Assembly: GCA_003991915.1 (NCBI GenBank)
Contig: RQTK01000054.1
Span: 254,690-318,689 of the forward strand
Direction of reading: 5' to 3'
Source: Elysia chlorotica
Lineage: Eukaryota > Mollusca > Gastropoda > Plakobranchidae
Length of the DNA: 64,000 nucleotides
Shown in pieces: positions 37,201 through 52,200 of the stretch (positions within the stretch are counted from its first letter, which is position 1; each line of letters opens with the position of its first letter). The notes beneath the pieces were generated by a model. That model did no database searches and was not told where the DNA came from. It saw only the letters and a list, made by a program, of their open reading frames with translations. The position numbers and the translations under genes are program-made.

Positions 37201-40200
37201 ATATTATACATTAAATTTAAGGTCTAGAAAGGCTTATTTTGGACACGTTCAATTTTAGAACTAGAAGATTACTTTTTGCAAAATTTTGAATTTGAAGTTT
37301 GCTGAATAAAGTCTGTAATTTTCTTGTTGGTTTTTTACAAGTACGTTAGTATTTCATATGAGTGAACAATGTAAAAAAAAAGTGCTGAATTTCTTTAAAA
37401 ATGAGTGCCTTATGAATAACGACAGAGATTTTTCACAGAAAAGGAATAAGGTTTGCTGGGAAAATATTCTAGGCCTTGGAACTAAGGTTGATTTTAATAA
37501 AGATGTTTTGCATTTGCATGAAAAAGAAATTTTTAGCTGCAATTCGTCTCTGATTGCATCAAGGTTAAACGTTGAATGTGTGTTTTTTTATTATCATAAT
37601 GTTCATTTCTCTTTGCATCCTCAGATCCAGATCTGAAGCCTTTCCCCCAAACCTATGCTACATCGCTCTTTTCATTTTTATACCACTTGGCAAACTATGA
37701 ACATGGTATGTAGATATATATTTGCAATAGTGTTTGCTTTATATACTGCCATTGTCAGGACCTTAATATTTAAGATATAGATTGTATGCTCTAAGCATAC
37801 TCAAAATGCTTATGCATGCAGACTACATTATAATGTGTGAGAACTTAAATGTTATTTTTAATTTTTTTATTTTATTTTCTATCTGGTGAAAAAATATTTT
37901 GCTCTTCAGCGCCCCTATTTTCATGTGATCAACCAACCCCTCCCCATAAAAAAACCCCACAAAAAGACCATACCATTCCCATAAATGATTGAAAGAGTTG
38001 AAACCAATAAGTTTAATTTTAATTGAATTCACAGGTGTAGAGGCTCTTGTTTCCTGTGGCATGATGGAATCTTTGCTGAAAGTCATTAATTGGTATGGCG
38101 ATGGCCAAGAGCACATAACGGTAAATCTCTACATTATCCATTTCACATTTTCATGTTTTTTTCTCCTTATAGATCAGATTGCTTTTCTGAAAGTTCAGAT
38201 GATTAAACTTGGGAAATCTTTAAGATATTTATTAAGTGCTCTTGAACAGGATTATGAAGTTTAATAAACAAGAATAATAAGAAAATATTAGACCATTTTT
38301 GTTTTCTTTATCTTTTTTCAAACTAAAGTAAAGCAAAATTCCAAAAAATTCATTGGACTTATTTTTGGTTGAAAGAATGATATATTTCTATGATTTACTG
38401 CTAAAAAGATATTTTTACTGGAATTGAGATAGACACTCACTGTTCTGTTTATTAAAAAAATGTTTTCCTCAGTTTGTGACCAGGGCAGTACGAGTTATTG
38501 ACCTTATAACTAACATGGACATGGCAGCATTTCAAGCTCATGGTGGTCTGAATGCTTTCATAAACCGCTTGGAGGTACAGTCACTTTTCCAAAAATAAAA
38601 GTTTGTTGCCTGTAATTCATTTCTTTCCTCACATGGTTTAAAATGAGAAAAAAGCTCGGGGCCCATTCAATCCAATTACTCTGTTTACTCAAATCCTAAA
38701 ATGGTCTCATAGTTCCCTTTCTTTTCCTTTTTTTCTAAAAGGATGTTTAGTAAAATATCACTGTTCTCTCTCTTTGCTTTAGCATGAAGTGAATATTTGT
38801 CGGAAAGAACAACCCTTTGTGATTCGCCCCCATGGGCACGATACAAGCATGGATGCGAACCCAGACTCTCCTCTAATTGTACCCATGGAGACATCCTCAC
38901 ACATGGAGGAGGGTGAAGGGGAAGCCAGCTGTGCTAGCTCTGACGTGATGGCCTCTAGTAGCTCTGCGACTACGTCGGGAGCAGTAGCTGGTGATGGTTC
39001 AAGCTCATCCAAGCAGGCTGCCTCAGAAGATGAGGGAGCAGCCGGTAGCTCTGGCAAGGACGCGGCGTCATCAGGCAACAATGTCAAAGGTTTGATATGA
39101 TTTTTATAGACATTTCCCTTGCCCTAATAGTAATGAAGAGAAAAAAAAACATATCTATTGAATAGTAAGATGTAAATTTGCCAAGCCCAAAAGCTTTGCA
39201 AATGCCTTTTTTTTATCTTAGAGATTACATGATCCGTGGTCTGATTATTCCCAAGAGTTTAAAATAAGCAGTCGCTTTCTTCTTTTGGAAGAAACAGTCA
39301 AAGCTTAGAAAGCTTTGGTTTGTAACATGCAAAGTTAATTCATTTTAAAAGGCGTCAAGGATCATGAGAGTTTATTCCCCATTTGTACAATTTTCTTTAC
39401 ATGAAAAACAAACAAGAAAACTCAATTTATAAATGTTCTTTCCTTTTTTACCAGCAGGTGTGCATTGCTTTGCGCAAAGAGCAGCTCTTCTGAAGTCAAT
39501 GCTAAACTTTTTAAAGAAAGCAATACCAGACTTATCATTTGCTGAAAGCATAAGGCACTGTGAGTATAACACTAAACTTGAAAAAAGGAGAGAACTTTAT
39601 TTTCATATCTATGTTTATTTTCCTTTCAAAATTTTTTAATTTGCCTCACTTAATTTGGACACACAAATTGCACATCATCATGTCGCTACAATTAAGGCAT
39701 AAGTGAAAATCCAAGTACTATTTTTTTTGTAACGGTGAAAAGGAGAAACTAAACTTTCAGATTAAAAATGCTGTAATAGGTTTTTGCTTTATCTCATTAG
39801 AAACTTGTTTTCAACTTGAAGCAGAAACATTGAAATGAAAGTTATTGCTTATCATACACGTAGTGAAAAGGACTGAGAAAAGCCTAGGAAAGGGTGTAAC
39901 AGTTGGAAATTTTGCTTTTCTTTGTGTATTTTGAGTCTTAAACTGTAATTTGTGCTGTTTTATGGATTAAAAAAAAAATTGTGTTGTTTTATGGATTTAA
40001 AAAAAAATTGTGTTGTTTTATGGATTTAAAAAAAAATTGTGTTGTTTTATGGATTAAAAAAAAAATTGTGTTGTTTTAGTTTAAATTTTTTAAATTTTGA
40101 TTTTACTCAAGAATAGAGAAAGACAATTTTTTTTGCTTAATATCTCAAAACAAGTAATTGACAATTCCAGCTACACAATGAATAGGTAAATACTAGATTG

Positions 40201-43200
40201 ATCATTATAAATACTTACAATTTTCTTTTTTAATCTTGTACCAGTGATGGATGGCTCTCTACCCAAGTCTTTGAAGCATATTATCAGTAATGCAGAATAT
40301 TATGGCCCCTCGTTATTTCTACTGGGTGAGTGAAGTAAACCATTTTCTGCTTTGGAGCGCAACACTAAATCTTAAATAAGATCACACCAAGAATTGCAAG
40401 CATTTGAGTCATACCTTGTTAAACAAATTTCATATTAACAAAAAAATAAAAACTTGTCTAAAGCGATGGCAAGATATCATCTATATTCTTATCCTTCTAT
40501 TAATGGTTGTTTTTATTGCAAAAAAATATTTTAGGGGTATAGTGTATTTTTGTGTGTGGAAGGGGTGTATTATATTTGTTTTTATTGCTCAATGTTTACT
40601 GTCAGCACAGTATAGGCTATATTGAAGATGGGCACCAAGACTCATTCTGACAATTGTATGGATAATGCGGGGAAGGGGGTTGTATGATAAATATTGTGTT
40701 TGTTGGTCACTGGAATAAAAAAATTTTCTTCTTTCGTTTTTTTATTATAGCCACTGATGTCGTGACAGTCTATGTCTTTCAAGAACCTTCTCTGCTGTCA
40801 TCTCTTCAAGATAAAGGCCTCACAGATGTCGTGCTTCACGCTCTACTTATTAAAGATGTATGCAATATTATTGCTTGAATGTATATGATTCCTTCAAATT
40901 TATTTCATTTTGCAATTGTGATCTTAGTTGGGGTGTAGGCAGATCTATATTACTAAAATTTATGCTAATTAATGTACTCTGACAGTGTATAGTGCATAGA
41001 AGGTACCAAAAATTGAAGTCATGTTTTCTCATTTCATAAAATTATCACCAAAAAATTTTTTTTAAATACTTTTTTAAATCCACATATGTTTTTCTCCCAC
41101 AGGTCCCAGCCACACGGGAAATTCTGGCATCGCTACCCAATGTTTTCAGTGCACTGTGTCTGAACGCTAGAGGGCTGGAGGCCTTTGTTGTATGCAAGCC
41201 TTTTGATAGCCTGTTCAGAGTACTGCTTTCTCCTGACTACCTGCCAGCTATGAGGAGGAGACGCAGCTCAGATCCCTTTGGTAAGAAGTGAACTGGATTT
41301 TTTCGTATAGGTTTTGACTTTCTCGCACGTTAATGCAATATCAGCTTTTTAATAATAGTCTGACTTTATTGAGTTTAAACTGGAGGTGAGATCCAAAGGA
41401 ATATGATGCTCTTTTGATAAAGATATAATGCAGTAAAAAAATACATTAGTGAAAATTTACAGTCAAATGTATGTATCTATATTTTTAGGCGACACAGCAA
41501 GCAATCTAGGAAATGCCATGGATGAGCTCATGCGCCACCAGCCTTCTCTCAGAGCAGACGCAACAAAAGCAATTATCAAGGTGAGCAATGAACTAAGATA
41601 AAAATCCTCTTCAAATGACTTGTGATGGTTCCTTCTTACAAAAATATATAACTTTCATGTGCTTTATTCTTTATTGGTCAGCTGTAAAACCCCCGAAAGT
41701 TTTCATGAATAACATTGACTTGACAGGGAATCATCATCTTTAGGCTGCTTAGTATGCTTAATCCAGTGGCCCGTTAATCTATGTTTGACATTTGTAGATT
41801 TTGTAATTGTTTTTACCTTTTACTTTTGTATGGCTTTAGATCAGGGACAGAATTTTATTGTTGTGTCCACTGTTTTAAACCTACAACTTGATTTTTATTG
41901 TGGATGTTTGCAATTTACTTTTTTTTTGTCTATCTTGTAAACCTTTTTCAGCTGCTGGAAGAGATATGCATCATGGGTCAAGACCCACACTACATCTGCC
42001 AGAAGCAGCCAACAAAGACGGACAACACATCAGCTGCGTCATCTAGCAGCGTACGCTCCCCTCAGTCCAACGAGGCAAGTTCGTCTGATGAAGAGGAGGA
42101 GGATGAGGTGGAGATGCCACATATGCCACCATCGTTTGCTGCCCCTGCTGTGCACATACCTGGCTCCCAGGCTAAACCTCCCTCTGGTCCTTCCACCTCA
42201 CAGCTTGGACAGTGAGTTATCCAATTTTTAGATTTGGTGTTGTTTAGTTGATAACAAAGGACAAGAGTAGGAAATATGAAGTTAAAAATGGTCCGTTGCA
42301 GAACTTGAAACATCCTTCATAATAATTAATTTGGGATGTGATTTCACTAAAAACTTTGTTAAAAGACATTAGGCATTTCCAACAAGCAAAACTATTATGG
42401 TGTCATTTTGTAGACTTCTGTTGACATAAAGGGTCCTTTGTCCTCTGTAAAGTAAAAAAATAACTTGTACTGTTAGCATTAATCACTCGTTTGCAAAAGG
42501 TATTGCATGCTGAGCTAACTAAAATTTAAATTAGAGCTCATGTCTTCCAAACAAGTTAGATAACTATTTTGACATCACTTTTCTTATATGTTGCAGCATT
42601 ATCCTATAGATTAGTTTATTCATTAAGGCAGCTTCATATATTTCTTTTTCAAATTTGGTTTGAAGGGACAAGAGGAATGTTATTATTGAAAGACTCAGGG
42701 CATGTAGAGCAACATGTGTTAGTACTAACACAGGATGTTTAATGTTTTATGGAGAGGAAAAAACGGTTTCTGAACACTATTATGAATAAAGAATGAAATG
42801 AGCTTCATAAAATTTGCATACATGCATAACATTTATTTTCACCATATCAACAGGACTCAGGAAAGACAGGCCATTCCTCTCATGGATTATGTGCTGAATG
42901 TGGTGAGATTTTTTTTAAATGAATAAAATACTTTCTATTTTTACTGATTTGGGAGAGGGTTAAATAATCCAAAGTTGTTTATATATACATCCTAGATGCG
43001 CAGTGAGAATTTTTGCAAATTTATATTATGCCCAGTTCTTTGCCAAATCTTCTCAAATTCAAGGTGTGAATCTGCTTATACGAAGAGAAGCTTTTATTAA
43101 TGTCTGTGGTGTTAACACAAATGTAACATTACAAACATCCCAGCACTTTTATACAATCTGATTTCCATGCACATTTAGGCGGCGTGATGCAAAATCAAAA

Positions 43201-46200
43201 AGTAATTTCCTTAGGAATGCGGCACCAAGTCTAGGTCTTGGATGCGTAAATAAATTACCCAAATTTAAATCCCCCTACTTCTAGTTCTATCTATATTAGA
43301 AAAAATACATTCAAATCTAACTGTTTGCTTTTTTTGTGTGGTAGATGAAGTTTGTGGAAGCCATTCTCAGCAATAACTCAACTGCAGACCACTGTCGTGA
43401 GTTTGTGGCCCAAAAAGGTCTTAAGCCCCTGATGAGCATCCTTGGGTTGCCAAACCTTCCTATTGATTTCCCATCTTCAGCGGCTTGTCAGGCTGTTTCC
43501 AGCGCCTGCAAGTCTGTTTTGGTAAGCTTTACTTTGAAAACTTAAAATTAATTTCCAGTGTACCAATGAAATCTAACTGTAATTAATTTTTAATTTTTGT
43601 GCTCATAAGATTAGTGGAATTTTAAATCTACATGGTCCATGAAACGGGTAAATTTACTGTAATTTTAAAAATTGGCTTGCCTTTGTTTTCTGGATAAATA
43701 TGGTCGGATATCTATGATTTTTTAGCTCAGTTTCTACCACTCATGGAATTGACTCAGTGCATTGTACTATTGAAAATCTTTTTGTGCTCCCTCTGTTTAC
43801 AGACCCTGTCAAAAGAAGCGGAAGTGTTGAGAGGGGGGCTGCTCCAGATGAAAGAAGTGCTGGAACGCTTGGAGCCCCTGCACAGCCCTCTCGAGTCCCC
43901 TGGTGGCTCAGTCCTGCTGCGAGAGCTGGCTAATGCTGCTCATATTCCTGAGGCTACTTTGTCCTCTTCAGCCACACCTCTGCTGCATGCCTTGTCAGCT
44001 GCTCATGCTTACATAACCATGTTTGTGCATGTGTGTAGAATGGGCCAGGTAAGAAATTGTTTTTTTTTATTTCTTTTAAATTTTGGTTTGATTATATTTT
44101 TTGTAGGCCTAGGTGGCATTTAAGCTCCCTTGCCTATCCCAGTGATGTTCAATAAGCATTTAGTTTAGTTTAGTTTAAGCCTCTTGATTCCCTGTGGAAC
44201 AACTCCTCTTCAGCTCGGTCTATGTAGTACCGGTATCTTTTATCTCTGCCTCAGTGCCACGATGCTGAGTCTGCTTGGGACAGCCAGCCTTGCGTTTGCC
44301 TTGGGGGGTCCACTCCAGGGCTTGGAGTTAACATCATTATGCAATAAACATTAATTTAGAGTCCCATAATTTTTAACCTTTTCTTCTTTTTTTTTCTAAT
44401 CACTCACAGGACTTTTAAATCGGTGCTTCACGGGGGGAAGCCTAATTTGGACAAACTGAATATTTCCACCTAATGGGAAATGAGAAATCTTTTGGAATTG
44501 AATGAATCCTTTTATCCCTTGTTGATATTGGCACTTTCAGAGAGTATTATAACAGTATTGCCATTTGTATTTTTCATCACCAGTTTGATATTCGGACCAT
44601 CTCTGTCAACCACTGGGGGTCAGAGCTAGGCCTCTCTGTCCTCAAGGGTTTGAGTTCATTGTACAATTCTTTGGTCTGGGAGAGCACAGTTCTGTTAGCT
44701 CTGTGTAATGAGGACTATCTCCCCTCTGGATGTATGTTTGGTAAAGCTGATCTAGAGAAACTCCTCTCCAAAGATGCCCGTGAGAAAAATGAAGGTGCTA
44801 TGGATGAGGAAAAAGTCGTAGATGCTGGTGCACCAGGACCACGAGATAACGGTGGAGCCGATGCCATGGACACTCAGACAAACACAGAGGAGCGCATGGA
44901 CACATCAGAGAGTTATCTGGCCCATGCAGCCCCAGCTGCCGCAGGAAATGGAAGCGGTCTAGCCCAGGCACAAGGTCCATTGGTGACCCCTTCCGCCTCC
45001 TCAACCTCCATAGACAGCGAGCTGCTCCAGCCTGCAGAAAGTGGGGGCAGTGGGGTGGGAACCTCGGAGGTTACAGGAGACGACAAAGATTTGAAGCGCA
45101 AACTGACGCCTGCCATGCAGGCCCAGCTACGGCAGCTCAAACCCTTGCTGACCTTGTCCTCGCGCCTCGGCCGAGCTCTCTCAGAACTGTTTGTGCTGCT
45201 GGTGAAGTTGTGTGTGGGTTCTCCTGTTCGCATGCGCCGGTCCCAGCAGCTTCACCCTCCCGTGATGCCATCTCCCCCTGCCCGCCAGGTAGCGCTGGCC
45301 CTCACCAAACTTCTCTCTGGCGGCCTCTCCTTCCAGCCACCCATTGACGCTTCTTTGGCCAAACTTAGGTGAGTGGTTTTTGTCTACAATTTTTTTAAGA
45401 GGTATCCTGTAAGAGGAGAAGAGTTAATATTTAAGACCCACAGGTTTGTTAAATTGAGTTGGTTTAATGTCCAACGTCAGCACTATATGGGCTATATTGT
45501 GGACGGACCCCAAGACAGACCCCTTCACGGGTGCTGATCTTAGAATAGTAAGCATCTATGTATAATACAGAGATGCAAATGTGATTTGATATTTTACTGA
45601 TGTGTCTCTTATAACTAATTTCTGTTTTTATGCTGAATTTGTATAAATACAAACATTTACCCAAAATGCAAAAGGTTGATTGTTCGCCTCTCCTTTTACG
45701 AAAAAAACCATGGAAGAATGGAAGTGTTTTTTTCTCTCTCCTAACTGTTAGGTAATGTGGTTTTGATCCCTCAGAATGACGTTTTTGGTGTGCTCTGTTG
45801 GCTTCACTGCTCCCATGTTGTTTGATGAGAAGAAGCACCCATTTCATCTTATGCTTCAGAAATTTGTTACATCTGGTGGCCAAGATGCTCTTTTTCAGTA
45901 AGTGTTGATTTTTCACATAATGAACTTATTTTTAAAAAACCTTTGCACTGTTAGCAATTCCTTGCTCATAACATGGTACATTCACAGGCTAGAAGTAAAT
46001 TAACTATGTGCCTTCAAAGCTCTAACCTGTATTTTCTCATATGGGCTGAAACACATTTTTCTAAAATGATCTCCCAAGCTACTATCAGTTTAAATAGATG
46101 TGTGGCACTTAAGCCAACTTAAATAACAATAATGTGGATGCAACTTCAACTATTACTTCAGATCTTTACATCATTCTGGGCCAAAAGTAATTCAGATCAT

Positions 46201-49200
46201 CTAACATAGACTCAACACCAAAGATGAAGATTATGAGCCAGATGTAGAGAGAGATATAAAACAATTTTACAATACAATACATATCTGAGGTTCATGTAAT
46301 TCACTTCTGGTTTGAGGGTACAGACCATTTAGTGATTTTTTTTAGCTAAAAAGTTTGGGTGTCATATTTCAATGGCCCTTCTCTATATCCAGGTCTTTCT
46401 CGTGGGCCTTGTCTATGGACGGAAAAGTGCCTCTCTCAGAGGGATTAGAGCACCCTGATTTGCCTGGTGAGTTTTTGCTTTTTTTCACAGATAATCCCTC
46501 ATCTTTCCAAAAACACAATTTTGGCATGTTTTATTTATTTATTTATTTATTTATTCTTTTTTTTTTACACATTTAAAAAAGTCTATTTAAGGGTAATTTA
46601 AAAAAAAAAAGAGGCTTCAGTATGGTTTTTTTATGTGTGTAATCATTAGAAAATTCTAAATGTTCTTTTCTCTTAAGCTAGTGAAATGACTCTTTCTCAT
46701 AATTTTTTTGAAGTTTGTACATTTTTTTTTTAATAGAACCATTATTTTTGTTTATAGTGAGATATTACCAAGACTGCAACTACAAACAAAAGATAATAAC
46801 TAAGCTGGCTAGCTTAGACGAATCCCAATTTAGAGCCACATAATTACAACACATGTTATTTATGATTGTTATAAACAAGAAAATTATATCTTAAAAGTAT
46901 GATTTTTATGCGATTTTCTAAAATACATGTTTTCAATAAAAAAATAATTTTAACTCTTAGATCTAGATCTAGATTTGGCACAATCCTCTGAGTCACTGCT
47001 TTCATCAATTTTTGGATTATAATCATCTTCATTTAATTCTAGATCTCTATCACTTTCATCTGATTTTTCAAATACTTCAAATAACTTCTTTGCTCAATTT
47101 TAGATCTAGTTTCATTTTCCCGACCTCTTGGGTAGTGGCGTCCCTTTTCATCATAAACAAAAAATGTGAAACTATATCTCTAAGAAACTGCAATGACAAA
47201 GGAAAATGGATTATACTTATTTCCATCAAAGGCGTTTCTCGTGGCTTGAATGGTATTAGTATACAAGTTATGGGTGTTTAAAGTCCATAGGGGTAATGTG
47301 GAACGCTGCAAGTGAGTTAAAAGAAAGTTCTTCAATGAAAAAAAATGAAATGTTCTTCTTTTTTATCTCTGTGATAGAGGGCACAGGGGAGTTCTTGGAC
47401 TCTTGGCTTGCTTTGGTTGAGAAGATGATCAACACTAAAGCAGTGCTGGAATCTCCCCATGTGCTTCCTGCCAAGGCCAACAAGACCCCAGGCCTGTCCC
47501 CATTCAACCCTGTGCAATACCTCATCAGTACCCAGAAGGTAATTTATTCTTTAATTTCTCTGAGGGGAAATAAAGACAGGCTTCCACAATCTTTTATTAA
47601 TGTTGCTTTGACCTCTAAATGAAAAGAAACACCCAAAAAACTCTTCAACTGGTGCTGTCTTCAATTGCACCATAATATATAAGAACATTCCATTCATACA
47701 CTGAAATAAAAAGAGTTGTTATTAATACTTCAATTAATGTCTTTTTCCAACTATATCTAATTTATAGAGGTCAGAATCAATGTGCCTTTTTTTCATCATC
47801 TTAAGATCTATTGTGCGATTACAAAATTCTACCTCTTTTACATTATAAAAAAATTAATAACCTCAACAAATTCTTTTTTATGATATTACTAGGCTGCGTT
47901 TAATGCTGTGATGAACTTGTGGAACAAAAAACCTCTACCACTTCATGGCAGCCGTATGTCTGAGTCTGTTTTCACTATCCTGTGCCATATCATCAAGGGA
48001 GAAGCTATCATCAAGGTGAAGAATCGAAATAGCAGGTTTAGAAGATAAAATTTACCAGGCTGAAGACCTAAGTCATTTTCATATGGTCACAAAACAAAAC
48101 AACTTTTTTGTCTGGAATTATCTTTTTTTTAAATATGTGTCTAATGCATATAAAGATTTCATGAACACAATGATGGTCATTTTAAATTTAAAAAAAAATT
48201 ATTCTTATTTTTGTTGGTATAAAAGAACTTAAGAAAAAAAAAAATTGATGCATAATTTTTTGAACATCAGATTTGCAAATGGACAGAATTGAATTAAATA
48301 AACAAACTCATTTTGTTCACACTAATATTTCATGTCTTTCAGAAGCACTTGGAGAAAGAAAGGGCCAGTTTGGGGTCCACAGCCGGTCCCAGTGGAGCTG
48401 AGGCTGTAGACTTGAGCGGTGCCGGACCTTCGGGTGTCATGGCAACAGCAGCAGCCGTAACCAGTCGACTTATGGAGCCTTCTGTCAACCAAGCACACTT
48501 GCAGCAGGTCTGTAAAATCAAGATAGAACTAGATAGTTATCATTTATTTTAGAACATCTGCATGACATTTTAAAAAAAGTAATTTATTCTGCTAAGTTTC
48601 AATAGCAAGAAGAAAAAGCGTCAAATGGTGCTACTTCTATGAATATGTTTTCGTTATCAAATGTTCATAAATTTATTTCTTTCGGACAATTTTGTATGTA
48701 AAAATTTCTTGGCCTGGTAAATATATATTGTTTGTATTTTTGTTGAACAGCTAGTGGACATGGGCTTCACTAGAGAGCAAGCAATTGTTGCTCTGAGCAA
48801 TACAACCAGTGTAGAGCAAGCCACGGAATATATACTCTCTAATCCCATACCTGCTGCTGGCAGTGTAAGTATCAATCAAAGTGCATTTTTTGTGTGTGTT
48901 CATATGGATATATATGTCAATGAAGTTGGCAAAGAAATGTGAAGTTTAATTGTCTTGCATTATCAATTTTCTTCTGAATTAATCTTTAATAAGGGTGATA
49001 ACAACAACATAAAGGTTGGAAAAAAGCGCATTAAAAAAAAACTTTTTAATGTGATTTGGAATGCATTGCCACTGCCCCTGAAAAACGCTTCCTATTATTA
49101 TTATTATTATTATTGTTATTTTAAGATGAGGTCAAAGATAAAAGTTGTTTTTGTTTTGTGTGAAATATCTAGAAAATAATTTTGAGAAATGTTGTAAGAG

Positions 49201-52200
49201 GTAAACTGTCTCCAATCAAAATGAAGTCAGTTAACTGAGAGCTTGCTACATAGAAAACCAATTTTATCCTTATCTTTACAGTCTCTTGGTGGAGCCATGG
49301 ATTTGAATGTTGATGAAAATGATGAGGATCAGATGACAAGGGCGATTGCCATGTCTCTTGGGGAGAACTTCTTGTCTTCAGATCAAGTGAGCCTTTGTGT
49401 TTGTAATAATTTATAAAGACTGATGAATATTTCCTGTTTTTCTATTTTATTTTTATATAATTATGTACTTTTTAGTTTAATTCATAATGAATGTCACTTG
49501 ATCTTACCTCTTGATGTTTTTGTATTTAAATCGCTATAGCTTAATAGCATGCTAAAACTTTTTTTTCTCTATACACAGCTTGTCCTGTGAAAAAAAAAAA
49601 AAAGTTGTATTTTGAGATAAAACGGCATGGCACAGCCGATCTTCTTCTTCTTTGTTAGGAAACTGAAGAAGTCAAATATCGTAAATAAGGTGAGAAACGT
49701 TCAAACATTTTTGTCTTCTTATATTAAATGTAATGTCACTCTTTGTCTAAGGCTAAATCAGAACAGAAGTCTGAGAAAACAGACGAAGATACAGAAGAAA
49801 AGCAAGAAGTGGAGGAACCACTGGACTCTGCTGTTTTAGACAATTTCACACAAAATATTTTCCCAGGTGAGTTGATGCTTTTTGTACCTTTCCAATTTAT
49901 TGTATGGCTTAATAAATTCATAGGTGTACAGGAAGCTTTTTTTGTTTTAAATAGGACAAAAGCTTAATATATACTGCATTTCAATTTGAAACCATTTATA
50001 AAGCTTATCCCAGAAATCACTGCCAGGTCATTGGAGATTTTATATCAGACTAAAGCTTTTTGCTGTGATTTATTTCAAACATTAAATTACATTTTAAGGC
50101 ATTTTTCTAAAAATGACAGGTCAAAAAACATTCTCCTTTCAAATGTAAATTATCTATACCTAGAAATGCCTTTCAAACAATAATTTTCTTCTGCGTATGT
50201 ACATTTCTCAAAACTAATACATTTTTGTTTTGTTTCGTCTAATTGAAGGCTGCTTGAATCTCCTGGACACTTTGCCTGAGACAGTCTACAGAGTTTGTGA
50301 TCTGCTCATTGTCGTCATGCAGAGGAATGGCCCGGATTGGCAGAGAGAGACACTAGGCACATTGTGTAAAGATGTAAGCTGATCCTGCCTAAACATTAAA
50401 AGTTATTTCATTTATATTGCAGATGCCTTTCTTCATTGTCTGTTTTCAAGAAGACGTAGGGTCTGCTACTCGTTTAAATTAAATTTAATTTTCATCATAC
50501 AAAAATATAATATAATATACCAAGTATGTTTAATTCATTGCAATCAAAAACTAGCCAAAGCTGGTCCCGAAAAGAAAACCTTCCAGGGGCCTGCTTGTTT
50601 TCTGTCTCAGTAATTTTTTAAAATTGGAATCCCCTCAGCTGTGTGTTCTCTCTGAGGAAATGACTGTCCTTGCCCAAGATATGAATGTGGATGGCATGCA
50701 GAACTCACCCAGTGCCCAGAAGTTTGCCACTCGCCTGCACCTGTTGAGTCTGCTAGCGGAGGTAATTTAGGATTCTCAGAAAATTCACGCAGTGTTATAC
50801 TGTTTCAAAGAGAAGATGAATTATTGATTTCTTAAAAAACGACCCACCTTCCAAAAAAAAAAAACAACAACAAATAAAACAAAAAACATTCCAAAATAAA
50901 AAAATCAACAAATCTAACAAATCATCTACCAGTATCACATAAAATGAATGATAATTAAAAATGTATATGTGAAAGTACTAAACACATTTCAATGTATTTT
51001 ATTTTTATGCAATTTATATCAAATGATATATCTTAAAAAAAAAAGCATAGTATATGGGCCTTTCTGTTTTTATGTTTAATCTACAATATTAATAGTTATG
51101 CTTTTGCTTGGGGCTCATATCTATGCAGGAGATGAATCTCTCTTGCTCCCTGGCCATGCAACATGTGAACCTCCCAGGTCGCCTTGTCAGCCTGCTGCGG
51201 TCCAGTCAGGATCCCATGCTTGTAATAGGCCAAACAGCTGGTTTCAAGTCCACACCTAGGTGAGAGATCTAGAACTTTTTGCTAAGTCAGGCTGAATAGG
51301 ACATAAAGCAGCATTTTACACTTCATCGTATTCTTCATTACATTTATCGTTTGTGATGTACCAATTACGAATTTTTTTATTTTCGACTTTTTTTTTACAA
51401 TGGGTAATGGAATGATATAATGAATTAAAGTATGATGCTGTCATGCATTTGCTCATTATGGGTATGCTGTTTGATTAACTAACAAAACTATGACAAGGGA
51501 TCAAGACTATTGGCCTATTTTTATTTTTGTTTTGTTTTTGTGAAATCACAGGTGTGAACACCATGTAAAAAAAGGGGAATCAAATTTTTTGCCTGGTACT
51601 CATTTTAGAATGTGCCAATGTTATAATTCTTTTGTTTGAAATGCGAACATCCAGGAAGCCTTTAATGTTGGTGTGTCTGTTCTCAGGTGGCTTGCACCAA
51701 TGCTAGTTTTGCTCGATCTGTGGGAGAAGATTGCTATTGCGCTAAGAAGGAAAATGGAAGCCAGGATTGCAGTGGTAAGTTTCGCTATAGTGTGCTCTTC
51801 TTTTTTGTGTATGTGGTTTGGTTATTGGTTTTCACTGTAAGCTTATAGCTTGTATTTCTAATAGATTTCGTTAACTTATACAGAGCTGCCTACCCTCCCG
51901 CTTTTGGCGGGATTATCCCGCTTTTTGGGATTCCTCCCGCTTTCCCGTGCACGTGGTGCAAAATCCCGTTTTTTACATTTATGGGACGTATCTGGTTGAA
52001 AAAATAATTATTTGACGGTATTCAGCCAAAAATCGGGTGTCCCGTCGATCGCTCAGTGGTTGCTGCCATTTTCGGCAATAACGCCCGGTTAGCCCAGCCT
52101 TTAACACCGCCCATTCAACGTCTCATAAGGAGCGTAGGGATCGGTCGAGTCTTTTATCAACTTGTAAATTTAACGTTCACTCGCGGCTCTTTTCGGTAAA

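Noticed and set aside
49572..49690. Candidate HUWE1 micro-exons between 49386 and 49752 (for example after TTTGTTAG at 49660)
   Set aside because: In-frame stops appear, and joining 49386 directly to 49752 keeps phase 0.
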